DNA of 64,000 bases from Bacillus sp. FJAT-28004 (GTDB taxonomy: Bacteria > Bacillota > Bacilli > Paenibacillales > Paenibacillaceae). Position 1 is the first letter of the stretch; each line of letters starts with the position of its first letter. The notes under the pieces are model-generated. The model searched no databases. It worked only from the letters and a program-made list of their open reading frames with translations, and was not told where the DNA came from. The stretch spans positions 3,560,418 through 3,624,417 of the forward strand of contig NZ_LGHP01000001.1 of NCBI RefSeq assembly GCF_001280845.1, in the 5' to 3' direction. This document shows, piece by piece, positions 41,287 to 50,331 of this stretch. Both the position numbers and the translations under genes were made by a program.

Positions 41287-42174
41287 ATGAAAGGGATCTC
41301 TCAGAGTAAGGCACCGTACTTCTTTATCGCTCCAACGCTTATTTTGCTTACCTTATTTTCGTTGTTGCCGATCCTTGTGGCCTTAATAATAAGCTTTACG
41401 GATATGGACCTGGCGGGCCTTGCTGACTGGTCCAATATTTCATTCATCGGATTCAAAAACTATGTAGACGTACTGGCTGATCCTATTTTTGTAAAAGCCA
41501 TACTCAATACGTTGTTCTACGTTATTATCGGGGTTCCTCTCGTTATCGTATGTTCACTTGCTATTGCGATCATGATTAATTTCGGCGCAAACCGTGCTTT
41601 CAAAGCTTTCCGCGTCGTCTATTATATGCCATCGGTTACGAACGTCGTTGCCGTTGCAGTCGTATGGGGCTTCCTTTACAATCCTGCTTTCGGTCTACTC
41701 AACTATATTCTTGATTCGGTTAATCTGCCTACGGTTCCATGGCTTCAAGATCCGGTCATGGCTAAAATATCACTTATTCTGATGGCAGTATGGAGAGGGA
41801 TCGGTCTCAATATGATCATCTTCATCGCTGCGCTTCAAGGTATTCCGAAGTCTTATTACGAGGCGGCTCAACTGGATGGTGCTAGCACATGGAAACAGCT
41901 GATTTATATTACGATTCCAATGCTGCGCTTCGCGATCTTCTTCGTATCGATCACTACCATGATCGGTTGGCTGCAATTTTTCGAGGAGCCATTCATTATG
42001 ACCGACGGCGGTCCACTCGATAGCACAACATCTGTGGCCCTGTTTATTTACCGGAACGGCTTCCAGCTTAGCAACTTCGGATATGCAGCGGCGGGATCAT
42101 TCGTCCTGTTTATCGCCATTATTATGATTACGCTCGTTCAATTCAGATTTCAGAATAAAGAAACGGATCTATAA
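41287..42174 (+). CDS. sugar ABC transporter permease (MalF-like)
   Basis: 295 residues, six membrane segments. The conserved EAA loop is in YYEAAQLDGASTWKQLIYITIPML. It follows the binding protein after 97 bp and is followed by the second permease after 20 bp. No ATPase gene is in the locus; in Firmicutes such importers share an MsmX/MsiK-type ATPase encoded elsewhere. Confidence 0.93.
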   Translation: MKGISQSKAPYFFIAPTLILLTLFSLLPILVALIISFTDMDLAGLADWSNISFIGFKNYVDVLADPIFVKAILNTLFYVIIGVPLVIVCSLAIAIMINFGANRAFKAFRVVYYMPSVTNVVAVAVVWGFLYNPAFGLLNYILDSVNLPTVPWLQDPVMAKISLILMAVWRGIGLNMIIFIAALQGIPKSYYEAAQLDGASTWKQLIYITIPMLRFAIFFVSITTMIGWLQFFEEPFIMTDGGPLDSTTSVALFIYRNGFQLSNFGYAAAGSFVLFIAIIMITLVQFRFQNKETDL

Positions 42175-42194
42175 TTCAAACGGAGGTGTAATGG

Positions 42195-43043
42195 ATGAGT
42201 TCGCAAGCAAAAGCGTCAAGCGCCTCGAACGGCGAAAAAGCGCTCAAGTGGATACTAGGCATATGCCTCGCGGTCGGCGGGGTATTGGTCATCCTTCCTT
42301 TCGTATGGATGATCCTTTCTTCCTTTAAACCAGAGAGCGAGATACAGAATATCCCGCCTACATTGTTGCCTGAGCGCTTCACGACGGAAAATTTTAAAAA
42401 CTTATTTGAGAATATGAACTTTGGCGTCTATTTGAAAAACACGCTAATTATCGTCTTCTTCTCCTTTATTGGCTTATTCCTGAATGCTATGGCCGGATTC
42501 GGCTTCGCCAAATATAAGTTCAAAGGCAGTAACAACTTGTTCTATATCGTACTCGCTACAATGATGATTCCTGGACAGGTTACGATGATTCCGGTTTATC
42601 TGATCCTAAACGAGATGCATCTGACGAATACGATGATCGGTATTGTGCTTCCCGGCCTTGTCGGTGCCTTCGGTATATTCTTATTCCGTCAGTTTATGGC
42701 TACCATTCCAGACGAGCTGCTTGAAGCAACCCGTCTTGACGGTGCGAGTGAATTCCGAACGTTCTTGCAGATCGTGCTTCCAATCTCAAAGCCGATTCTA
42801 GCGGTACAAGGCATTCTAGCCTTTATCGGCGGATGGAACAGCTTCCTGTGGCCGCTAATTATCGCCAATGACGAGAAGCTCTACACACTCTCAGTCGGCT
42901 TGTCATTGCTCAAAGGACAATATGGCGGCAACTATGCGCTTCAAATGGCGGGATCTACGTTTATGGTTGTACCTATCATCATTATTTTTATCTTCTTCCA
43001 AAAGCATATTATCGAGAACTACGCAATTTCAGGCATTAAATAA
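42195..43043 (+). CDS. sugar ABC transporter permease (MalG-like)
   Basis: 282 residues, six membrane segments, with the EAA loop in LLEATRLDGASEFRTFLQIVLPISKP. The C terminus IIFIFFQKHIIENYAISGIK is typical of MalG-like subunits. The start at 42195 lies eight bases after GGAGG. Last gene of the importer operon, closed by a strong hairpin. Confidence 0.93.
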   Translation: MSSQAKASSASNGEKALKWILGICLAVGGVLVILPFVWMILSSFKPESEIQNIPPTLLPERFTTENFKNLFENMNFGVYLKNTLIIVFFSFIGLFLNAMAGFGFAKYKFKGSNNLFYIVLATMMIPGQVTMIPVYLILNEMHLTNTMIGIVLPGLVGAFGIFLFRQFMATIPDELLEATRLDGASEFRTFLQIVLPISKPILAVQGILAFIGGWNSFLWPLIIANDEKLYTLSVGLSLLKGQYGGNYALQMAGSTFMVVPIIIIFIFFQKHIIENYAISGIK

Positions 43044-43049
43044 TAAAGC

Positions 43050-43095
43050 AGGGGCTGTCTTTCAAGGTGTGTTTCGACCTTTGAAGACAGCCCCT
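43050..43095 (+). terminator. hairpin after the sugar importer operon
   Basis: AGGGGCTGTCTTTCAAGGT pairs with the ACCTTTGAAGACAGCCCCT arm over about 19 bp (one mismatch). No T-run follows directly, but stem strength makes termination or mRNA protection likely. Confidence 0.7.
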
Positions 43096-43169
43096 ACGTT
43101 GTTGTATAAGCTTATTCGGTATGCATCATGCCGAGGATAGAGCTTAGGCGGCAACGGTACTCCTGCGGC

Positions 43170-44264
43170 TTACCGCCACCATGCTGAGGACGGATACGCA
43201 TCTGCTTGCAGGAAAACGGTCTCGCCTATTTTTGGAGTAGAAATTCGTGCATTCCTCTCCTTAGCCGCCTTCACCGCTCGTTCGACAGGATCGGTCCAAT
43301 CATGTAGTGCTAGTGTGAATGCGCCCCAATGAATCGGAATCATAATCTTTCCGCGTACGTCCAAGTGGGCCTGTACCGTTTCTTCAGGCATCATATGGAT
43401 AGCTGCCCAGCGCTCATCATATTGCCCGCATTCCATTAATGTGAGATCAAATGGACCGTATTTATCGCCAATTTCTTTAAAGTGTGGACCATAGCCGCTA
43501 TCTCCGCTAAAAAAGACCCTCGTCTCTCGGCCGTGAATAACCCATGAGCACCATAACGTAGCGTCCCGATCCGTCAGACTTCTTCCTGAGAAATGTCTTG
43601 CTGGCGTACAAGCGAGTTGAAGCCCTTCATAGGTAAACTCATCCCACCAATCATGCTCCTCCACACGGGAGGGATCGACTCCCCATTTCACCAAATGAGG
43701 GGCAACGCCGAGCGGGACGATAAACCGTTTCACCTTATCCTTTAGCTTCACAATTGAACCATAATCCAGGTGATCGTAATGATCATGTGAAATGAGAACA
43801 GCATCGATCATCGGAAGCTGTTCCATCTCGAACGGAAGCTTATCGCTATATCTTTTTCCGCCAATGAATGGAAACGGAGACGGCGCCTTGCCGAACATCG
43901 GATCTAGAAGCAGTGTTTTTCCATCCAGCTGCAGCAAGGCAGCGGAATGGCCGAACCACGTCAACTTAGGCTGCTGCTTCTCCCCGTCATACACATTACT
44001 TAGCGGCTCGATCCTAACCGCTTTGCTTGGCCTCGCCATCTTATTGCCTTTCATAAATTGAACGAGCAGCTTCAGCTTCTCTTTTGTTGTCGTGTCCATA
44101 GCTGTAGGAATTAGATTTATAAATTTTTTACTGGCATACTGTTTGGACCGACTTAGCTGCTGCTGCCGCGCCTTGGATGGACCTGCTCCAAAGGCAGGAT
44201 AATACTGCAAGACCAAATATGCAATAACCACTAATACCGCAATCAAACTAATAAAAATGAGCAT
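43170..44264 (-). CDS. MBL-fold metallo-hydrolase (NAPE-PLD/UlaG-like), membrane-anchored
   Basis: 364 residues. One N-terminal membrane helix (MLIFISLIAVLVVIAYLVLQY) precedes a beta-lactamase-fold domain with the metal motif SHDHYDHLD, plus FSGDSGYGPHFKEIG and GAFTLALHDWTDPVER. The pattern is that of N-acyl-phosphatidylethanolamine phospholipase D-like enzymes. The substrate is not known. The start has AAGAGG nine bases upstream. It is monocistronic and convergent with the sugar ABC operon. Confidence 0.88.
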   Translation of the reverse strand: MLIFISLIAVLVVIAYLVLQYYPAFGAGPSKARQQQLSRSKQYASKKFINLIPTAMDTTTKEKLKLLVQFMKGNKMARPSKAVRIEPLSNVYDGEKQQPKLTWFGHSAALLQLDGKTLLLDPMFGKAPSPFPFIGGKRYSDKLPFEMEQLPMIDAVLISHDHYDHLDYGSIVKLKDKVKRFIVPLGVAPHLVKWGVDPSRVEEHDWWDEFTYEGLQLACTPARHFSGRSLTDRDATLWCSWVIHGRETRVFFSGDSGYGPHFKEIGDKYGPFDLTLMECGQYDERWAAIHMMPEETVQAHLDVRGKIMIPIHWGAFTLALHDWTDPVERAVKAAKERNARISTPKIGETVFLQADAYPSSAWWR

Positions 44265-44301
44265 TCCCTCTAACCTCTTCCCTCGTAGCTTCTACACATA
44301 G

Positions 44302-44346
44302 AAAAACCGCTATTGAAGTATACGTTACTACTTCAACAGCGGTTTT
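44302..44346 (-). terminator. intrinsic terminator of the GlsB/YeaQ gene
   Basis: AAAACCGCTATTGAAGTA pairs with TACTTCAACAGCGGTTTT (one mismatch); TTTTTC follows on the minus strand. Confidence 0.88.
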
Positions 44347-44369
44347 ATCAAGTTTACGTAAAGGTTCGG

Positions 44370-44621
44370 CTAAGCGCGTCTTGTTCCTCGCATAATAGCG
44401 CTTAACAGCAGTACGACTACAACGGCACCGATAATAGCTGGGATTAGGGCAAAACCGCCCATTGTTGGACCCCACGAGCCGAGTATAAGCGTGCCTAACC
44501 AAGCTCCGATGAAGCCGGCTACGATGTTGCCGATAATTCCTCCCGGTACGTCGCGCCCAATTAGCAGACCGCCTAACCAACCAATTATTCCGCCAACGAT
44601 TAATGTCCATAATAGACCCAT
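44370..44621 (-). CDS. GlsB/YeaQ/YmgE-family small membrane protein
   Basis: 83 residues, three short Gly-rich membrane helices: LLWTLIVGGIIGWLGGLLIG, GGIIGNIVAGFIGAWLG and GFALIPAIIGAVVVVLLL. This is the transglycosylase-associated/YeaQ family linked to envelope stress. The start is the ATG at 44621, after AGAGGGG; a longer frame to 44702 has no support. Monocistronic. Confidence 0.9.
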   Translation of the reverse strand: MGLLWTLIVGGIIGWLGGLLIGRDVPGGIIGNIVAGFIGAWLGTLILGSWGPTMGGFALIPAIIGAVVVVLLLSAIMRGTRRA

Positions 44622-44757
44622 ATTTTTTTGCCCCTCTCTGTCATTCGATATAGCTATGATTAACCTCTTGTGCCTATTTTGAAACATGGCATTCAGATGC
44701 AATTTATGGAAGAGTGGGACGGTGCCTATAAATAAACAATGTTCTTTGGCATGGCTG

Positions 44758-45819
44758 TTAGTTGACCGGCAGTGTCACCTCAAAAGTTGATCCGTCATTC
44801 AGCTGGCTGTTTACTCGAATTTCACCGCGATGAAGCTCGACGATTTTTTTGACGATGGACAGACCCAGCCCGCTTCCATCAGCCGTGCGCGTGCGCTGCT
44901 TATCACCCTTATAAAAACGTTCAAAAATTCGCAGCTGATCCTCCAGAGAAATACCGATGCCTGTGTCCGTTATCCTAACCTTGATTTCGCTGCCCACACT
45001 TTGGAGTATGATCTTAATGCTCCCTTTAGCAGGAGTGAACTTAATCGCATTATGGATGAGGTTAACCCAAACCTGGCTAAGCATCTCTTCACTAGCCACG
45101 ATCTCCACTTCCTCGAGCCCCAGTTCAAGCTCCAGCTCCTTCTCAAGCCACTGCGGCTCGCAAGCCAGCACGATGCTCTCAAGCTGCGTATCAAGGCGGT
45201 ATCGCTTCGGATCGAGCTGCTGCTGCTCAGATTCAAGCGTGGTCAGCTTGAGCAGATTATCGCTTATTTTGGACAAGCGCGTCGTTTCCTTCTCAATAAT
45301 CGATAAATAATGGCGCTGCTCCTCTAGGCTAAGACCCTCTCGCTGAAGCGTGCTCGCAAATCCGCGTATCGATGTCAAAGGCGACTGAATCTCATGCGAT
45401 ACGTTAGAAATAAACTCCTGACGAAGCATCTCTACCTGCTTCAACTCATGCGCCATATCGTTAATTGATTGAATAAAGTCGCCGATTTGACCGTGATACT
45501 TCTTGTCGCGATCAAGCGTAACATTGAAATCGCCTTTGGCCATCCGCTTTAAAGCATCCATCATTTCGATCCAAACCGCCCTTTGCCTCGGTCCTGTCGT
45601 CAGATTAACAATACCAATCAGTACAATCAGAAATAGAATGCCAAGTGCCCAGTTTACCAGCTGTACCACATATTCAGGCCAATCGACTTCATGCCTTGCA
45701 TAAAACCATTTGGTTAACCAGAACGCCAGTGAGAAAGCTCCTCCGCTGCATACAAACAACATCGATGTTGCTCCTAAGACACGAAGCACGATGCTTACTT
45801 TAGATAATCGCTTAATCAT
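44758..45819 (-). CDS. sensor histidine kinase
   Basis: 353 residues. Two membrane segments (about 10-37 and 50-75) enclose a very short outer loop. A HAMP-like linker (KRMAKGDFNVTLDRD) and a HisKA domain with His142 in SNVSHEIQSPL follow, then HATPase boxes NLIHNAIKFTPAKG, DTGIGI and GSGLGLSIVKKIVE. The short sensor loop suggests intramembrane sensing, possibly of the adjacent exporter's state. The start overlaps the response regulator stop (TAATG). Confidence 0.92.
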   Translation of the reverse strand: MIKRLSKVSIVLRVLGATSMLFVCSGGAFSLAFWLTKWFYARHEVDWPEYVVQLVNWALGILFLIVLIGIVNLTTGPRQRAVWIEMMDALKRMAKGDFNVTLDRDKKYHGQIGDFIQSINDMAHELKQVEMLRQEFISNVSHEIQSPLTSIRGFASTLQREGLSLEEQRHYLSIIEKETTRLSKISDNLLKLTTLESEQQQLDPKRYRLDTQLESIVLACEPQWLEKELELELGLEEVEIVASEEMLSQVWVNLIHNAIKFTPAKGSIKIILQSVGSEIKVRITDTGIGISLEDQLRIFERFYKGDKQRTRTADGSGLGLSIVKKIVELHRGEIRVNSQLNDGSTFEVTLPVN

Positions 45820-46490
45820 TAGAGCGCCTCCAGCCGGTAGCCGAGCCCGCGTATCGTACTAATCTTAATGGAAACCTCCCATGCGACAAAACGCTCTCGC
45901 AATCGGTTAATATGCACATCGAGCGTCCTTTCATTGCCGTCAAAATCATAGCCCCAAATCGCTTCGATCAGCTGATTGCGCGTCAAAGTACGGCCAAGAT
46001 GACTAACGAGCTTGAAAAGCAGCTCAAACTCTTTTGGTGGAAGCGTGGTGTATTCCGAGTGAATCTTCACTTCATAGGTCTGTCGATCGAGCATGAGCTC
46101 CGCTACGGAAACCTGCTGGGACACCGCGATTCGGTAACGCTTCAATAACGCTTTGACCCTGACAGTTAGTTCCGCTGGATCAAACGGCTTCACCAAATAA
46201 TCGTCTGTTCCTAGATGAAAGCCCCGTACCTTATCGCCCATTTCACCCTTGGCTGTCAGCATGAGCAGTGGGATATCGAACTGCTTCCGCAGCTCTCGGC
46301 ACAGCTCCCAGCCGTCCATGTTCGGCATCATAATGTCCAATATAACCATATCCGCAGGTGTTGCTTCCATTTGAGCAAGCGCCGTTTGCCCATCCGGTAC
46401 CTCTTGGACGCTTAAACCCTCTTTCTCCAAAATAACGCGAACAAGCTCACGAATATGTGGATCATCGTCCACAATTAGCACATAGCCCAT
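45819..46490 (-). CDS. OmpR-family response regulator
   Basis: 223 residues. Receiver domain with acidic pocket Asp8/Asp9, phospho-acceptor Asp52 in ILDIMMPNMDGWE and Lys in LTAKGE. The C-terminal OmpR winged helix contains LPPKEFELLFKLVSHLGRTLTRNQLIEAIWGYDFDGNERTLDVHINRLRE. The ABC exporter gene ends 21 bp upstream and the histidine kinase overlaps downstream, so the three form one operon. Confidence 0.94.
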   Translation of the reverse strand: MGYVLIVDDDPHIRELVRVILEKEGLSVQEVPDGQTALAQMEATPADMVILDIMMPNMDGWELCRELRKQFDIPLLMLTAKGEMGDKVRGFHLGTDDYLVKPFDPAELTVRVKALLKRYRIAVSQQVSVAELMLDRQTYEVKIHSEYTTLPPKEFELLFKLVSHLGRTLTRNQLIEAIWGYDFDGNERTLDVHINRLRERFVAWEVSIKISTIRGLGYRLEAL

Positions 46491-46511
46491 CTCTCCACCC
46501 TCTTATCCCGC

Positions 46512-48257
46512 TTACGAAGCCGTTTTGTTCATTCGAAGCTGACCATTAGCGAATTCTCGATACATGGCATGGCTATCATATAATTGATCATGCGTCCCTA
46601 CACCAGTAATGACGCCTTTCTCTAGGAAAACGATCGAGTCCGCATCCACGACCGTCGACAAGCGATGGGCGATGACGACGGTCGTCCGTCCGATCATCAG
46701 ATTTTTGAGCGCATCCTGCACCACTTCTTCTGACTTGCTGTCTAGATTCGACGTCGCTTCGTCGAGCATGAGGATATGTGGGTCACGCAGCAGCGCCCTT
46801 GCAATCGCAATCCGCTGCCGCTGACCGCCCGATAGCTTGATGCCGCGCTCGCCAACCTCTGTTTCATAACTCTCTGGCAATGCCTCAATAAATCCGTCTG
46901 CATAAGCCATTCGAGCAGCCTGCTCGATTTCCTGCTGCGTCGCCTCACGCGTCAGACCGTAGCATAAATTATCTTTAATCGTGCCTGCGATAATCGGACT
47001 CTCCTGCGAAACATAGCCAATCTGGCTCCGCCATGAACGCAGTGAAGCGTCGCGAATATCTGTTCCGCCAAGCCGGATCGCACCGGATGTCGGGTCGTAG
47101 AATCTCTCCAGCAGTGAGAAAAGCGTCGTTTTGCCGCTGCCGCTCGGGCCGACCAGTGCTGTTACTTTGCCCGCTTCAATCGTCAGGCTCACATCCCGCA
47201 GGATCGGCTCCTCCGGCTTATAGGCAAAAGATACATTTTCCACCTGCAAGGTCTGATCCATCTGGGTTACTGCCTTGCCATTATCTTGATCTTCCTCATC
47301 GGATTCTAATATGCCGATAATGCTGTCAGTCGCGCCCATGGCCTTCTGAAATTGCGTAAAGAATTGTGATATTTGCGTGATAGGCAGCATGATCTGGAAC
47401 AGGTACATAATAAATGCTACTAATTCGCCTGCGGTCATCGCGCCCGACGATACTTGAACGCCGCCAAAGCCGATTAAGCACACGAGCAGCAATAAGATGA
47501 TAAATGTAACGATTGGCGATATAAGCGCCTGCATGCGCGCTTCCTTTAAGCCAAAGCCAAACAAATTCTGAATACCTACGCGTCCTTGCTCATATTCAGC
47601 AGGCTCAGAGCCGGATGCTTTCACCAGCCGAATTTCCGACACCACACGATTTACAACCGAAGTAAACCGCGCGTTCTCCTCCTGTGTTGATTTGGATATG
47701 CTGTACATTTTTCGCCCAATTGGAACCATAATTAATGCAGCCACGGGGAAGACGGTCAACATAATTAGCGTCATCTGCCAGTTCATATAGAAAAGAATCG
47801 ATAATGCGCCGATAATGGACAGTATTCCGGTGAAAAAACCAGTGACATGCTCCGTAATAAGCCCCTTCAAGAGCGCCGTATCATTGGTCAGCCGACTAAT
47901 CGTATCACCGGATGATTTGTTGTCATAGTAAGGAACCGGCAAGCGCAGCAGCTTGCTCCACAACCGCTCGCGAATGGACGATACGATCTTATTTCCGCTG
48001 TAATGCAGCAAGTAGACCGACACGCCCCCGGACACAACCTGAGCGATGAAAGCAGCTGCCATCCCTACAATTTGCCCCGTGCTCAGTGACCCCAGCGAGA
48101 ACCCATTAACCATATTTTTTGTAAATAAAGGGATCGTTAATCCTACAAGCGTCGTAATGACGCTCAAAATAACCGCAATAGACAGCATCATCTTCGGAGG
48201 ATTCGTCTCCATGATGAGCCCTATGAATCGCTTTACATTGCTTTTTTTCTCTTTCAT
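46512..48257 (-). CDS. ABC exporter, fused permease-ATPase (BmrA/MsbA-like)
   Basis: About 581 residues. A six-helix transmembrane domain occupies the N-terminal 320 residues; the ATPase has Walker A GPSGSGKTT, signature LSGGQRQR, Walker B ILMLDEATSNLD and a switch His in VVIAHRLST. It works as a homodimer exporting lipids, drugs or peptides. Start ATG 48257, eight bases after AGGAG. Encoded first in an operon with a two-component system, suggesting regulated resistance or stress export. Confidence 0.92.
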   Translation of the reverse strand: MKEKKSNVKRFIGLIMETNPPKMMLSIAVILSVITTLVGLTIPLFTKNMVNGFSLGSLSTGQIVGMAAAFIAQVVSGGVSVYLLHYSGNKIVSSIRERLWSKLLRLPVPYYDNKSSGDTISRLTNDTALLKGLITEHVTGFFTGILSIIGALSILFYMNWQMTLIMLTVFPVAALIMVPIGRKMYSISKSTQEENARFTSVVNRVVSEIRLVKASGSEPAEYEQGRVGIQNLFGFGLKEARMQALISPIVTFIILLLLVCLIGFGGVQVSSGAMTAGELVAFIMYLFQIMLPITQISQFFTQFQKAMGATDSIIGILESDEEDQDNGKAVTQMDQTLQVENVSFAYKPEEPILRDVSLTIEAGKVTALVGPSGSGKTTLFSLLERFYDPTSGAIRLGGTDIRDASLRSWRSQIGYVSQESPIIAGTIKDNLCYGLTREATQQEIEQAARMAYADGFIEALPESYETEVGERGIKLSGGQRQRIAIARALLRDPHILMLDEATSNLDSKSEEVVQDALKNLMIGRTTVVIAHRLSTVVDADSIVFLEKGVITGVGTHDQLYDSHAMYREFANGQLRMNKTAS

Positions 48258-48386
48258 CGGTATCACTCCTGTATCTCTATTCTCTCCACAACAATTCCTA
48301 CTTTACCTTGCCTATTTAAACGCAATATAAACAACGAAGCTATCGCTGGGTTTTTAAGCAAGCCACTACGAATAGGAGCGCTGCCT

Positions 48387-48885
48387 ATGTATATGCAAGA
48401 AGAGCAGGTTGTCATCGGAATAGACGGCGGCGGGACGCATATCCGCGTCATGGTGTGCAGTCATAGAGGACATGTACTTTCTTATTTGGAACGAGGCTCC
48501 GCCTCCATTTACAAAGACGAGATTTCAAGCACTGCAGCAAGCTGGCCGCACTCCTTATCAAGCGCTCGCGCTGGTTGCGGGTATTGCAGACCTCGATTCG
48601 CCATCTGACCTCGAATGGATTAAGACTTTAACAAAGCATCCGGGACTTACCTGCCCGATGTGGCATGTGAATGATGCGGTCTCGGCTCATAGAGGCGCAT
48701 TAATGGATGAACAAGGCATCGACGTTATGGCTGGAACGGGCTCGATTATCGTAGGAATGACGGACGATGGACAAATGATTCGCAACTATGATTTTCACCA
48801 TTACGCAGCTAGCGCTGCAAGATTTATTGCCTATGATGCCGTTATCCATAATCTGAGTGAGCATACGTTTGTGGGAAACGAATAG
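48387..48885 (+). pseudogene. frameshifted and truncated BadF/BcrA-type kinase (N-acetylglucosamine kinase-like)
   Basis: The N-terminal frame reads VVIGIDGGGTHIRVMVCSHRGHVLSYLERGSASIYKDE, the phosphate-1 motif of the BadF/BadG/BcrA/BcrD ATPase family. Homology then continues in another frame from about 48515: FQALQQAGRTPYQALALVAGIADLDS, GIDVMAGTGSIIVGM and NYDFHHYAASAARFIAYDAV, ending in a stop at 48885. One frameshift is needed to join the parts, and the joined product, about 165 residues, is half the usual 300-330. It lacks the C-terminal half, and no continuation was seen before the methyltransferase at 48994. Confidence 0.78.
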
Positions 48886-48993
48886 GTGTTTGATTCAACT
48901 TCGGCAATTTGAAGAGCGGCTATTGACCTTTCCGTTACGTATACCTTTAAGCTAGGGAAGAATCATTTTGAGCCCTATAGAGGAGGAATTGCG

Positions 48994-49680
48994 ATGCCAG
49001 ACCATTTTGCTATTTATGAGGAAGAAGCAGCGCGTTATCATGAATTGATTGCCAAGCAGCCTAGTGTGCTGGATTGGATCGAAGAAATACGGCCGATTAG
49101 AGGATTGGATGTCGTAGACCTTGGTGCCGGCTCCGGCAGGCTGACTGCCGTACTAGCCGATCAGGCAAACTCGATTATCGCGCTCGATGCGTATGAACCC
49201 ATGCTCCATATTGCGGCAGAGCGGTTAGGCTCTGCCGGGCATACGAATTGGAGTACGCAGGTTGCCGATCATCGCGAGCTGCCTCTTGAGGGCCACAGCG
49301 CGGATGTAATCGTGTCCGGCTGGAGCATTTGTTATTTGTGCAGCGATGAGCTGCCTGACTGGGAAACTAACATCCGGCAGGTCATGAGTGAAATGAAGCG
49401 TGTGCTCCGCGATAACGGAACCATTATTATTTTCGAGACGATGGGCACTGGCTTTGAAACACCTCATCCGCCTAGCTTCCTGAAGAAATATTATGCTGCT
49501 CTTGAGCACGACTATGGCTTCTCACACAAATGGATACGAACGGATTATGAATTTGACAGCGCCGAGCAAGCGGAACAATTAACGCGATTTTTCTTCAGTG
49601 ATGAATTAGCTGATAGAGTCGCACGCGATAAGCTTGTCCATCTGCCCGAATGCGCCGGTATTTGGTGGCTGCATCTATGA
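48994..49680 (+). CDS. class I SAM-dependent methyltransferase
   Basis: 228 residues. Motif I is VVDLGAGSGRL, motif II around IIALDAYEPML, and post-motif LPLEGHSADVIVSGWSICYL. The C-terminal part differs from ubiquinone/menaquinone methyltransferases, so the acceptor is unknown. GAGGAGG before the ATG at 48994. Convergent with the next methyltransferase, 11 bp apart. Confidence 0.88.
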   Translation: MPDHFAIYEEEAARYHELIAKQPSVLDWIEEIRPIRGLDVVDLGAGSGRLTAVLADQANSIIALDAYEPMLHIAAERLGSAGHTNWSTQVADHRELPLEGHSADVIVSGWSICYLCSDELPDWETNIRQVMSEMKRVLRDNGTIIIFETMGTGFETPHPPSFLKKYYAALEHDYGFSHKWIRTDYEFDSAEQAEQLTRFFFSDELADRVARDKLVHLPECAGIWWLHL

Positions 49681-49691
49681 GTGAATGTGTG

Positions 49692-50306
49692 CTATCCAGA
49701 CTTTTCTAAACACCAAGTAGTCATACAGCGTTTACCTGCTACAATAACGGTTTTGAGAGGCTCGAATAAATGTCCGTTCAACTTTGCAGTCATCCCAAGC
49801 AGTTTTTCCTCATTGACCAGAAAACGTCTGCTTCCGTCAGGAAGCAGATATTGTCCATCTCCAAGCGGCTGCATACTGGACTCCATGCCAATGGAGGAGG
49901 CTAACCTGGCGAATAGCTTCCCGCCTGGCTTCAGCACGCGCCACAGCTCATCAACCATTTGATCAAAATGCGTCTCATTGTCGGCGAAATGCAGTACCGC
50001 GCTGCTAATGATAAAGTCAAAGCTTGCATCCGCGAAGCTCATCTTCTCTACCGCCTCCACGCGTGCCTGCTCTTTCACCCATATAGGCGCTATCGACTCA
50101 GCTAGCCGCTGCACCTCATGAATAGCAGCCTCTGATCGATCTATTGCATAGACCTGATAACCGCTGCGGAGCAAATACGTTAGGTTTCTCCCAGAGCCAC
50201 AGCCTGCATCAAGAATACGCATATCCTTCGAAAGTGTTCCCTTCAGCAGTTGATCAAATAAATAAATATCGATGCCGTCAAATTGCTCCTTCAATTCCAT
50301 CTCCAT
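49692..50306 (-). CDS. class I SAM-dependent methyltransferase
   Basis: About 204 residues. Motif I is ILDAGCGSGRNLTYLL, followed by YAIDRSEAAIHEV and FADASFDFIISSAVLHFADN, typical Methyltransf_11. The ATG at 50306 lies after AAGGAGGAG; an upstream frame to 50417 overlaps the next gene and is rejected. It follows the membrane-linked methyltransferase gene after 25 bp. Confidence 0.88.
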   Translation of the reverse strand: MEMELKEQFDGIDIYLFDQLLKGTLSKDMRILDAGCGSGRNLTYLLRSGYQVYAIDRSEAAIHEVQRLAESIAPIWVKEQARVEAVEKMSFADASFDFIISSAVLHFADNETHFDQMVDELWRVLKPGGKLFARLASSIGMESSMQPLGDGQYLLPDGSRRFLVNEEKLLGMTAKLNGHLFEPLKTVIVAGKRCMTTWCLEKSG

Positions 50307-50331
50307 AAATTTGCTCCTCCTTATATCAAGA

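Noticed and set aside
44248-44610. 120-codon open frame overlapping the GlsB/YeaQ gene
   Set aside because: The other frame gives a canonical GlsB/YeaQ protein with ribosome binding site and terminator; this one is Arg-rich without motifs.
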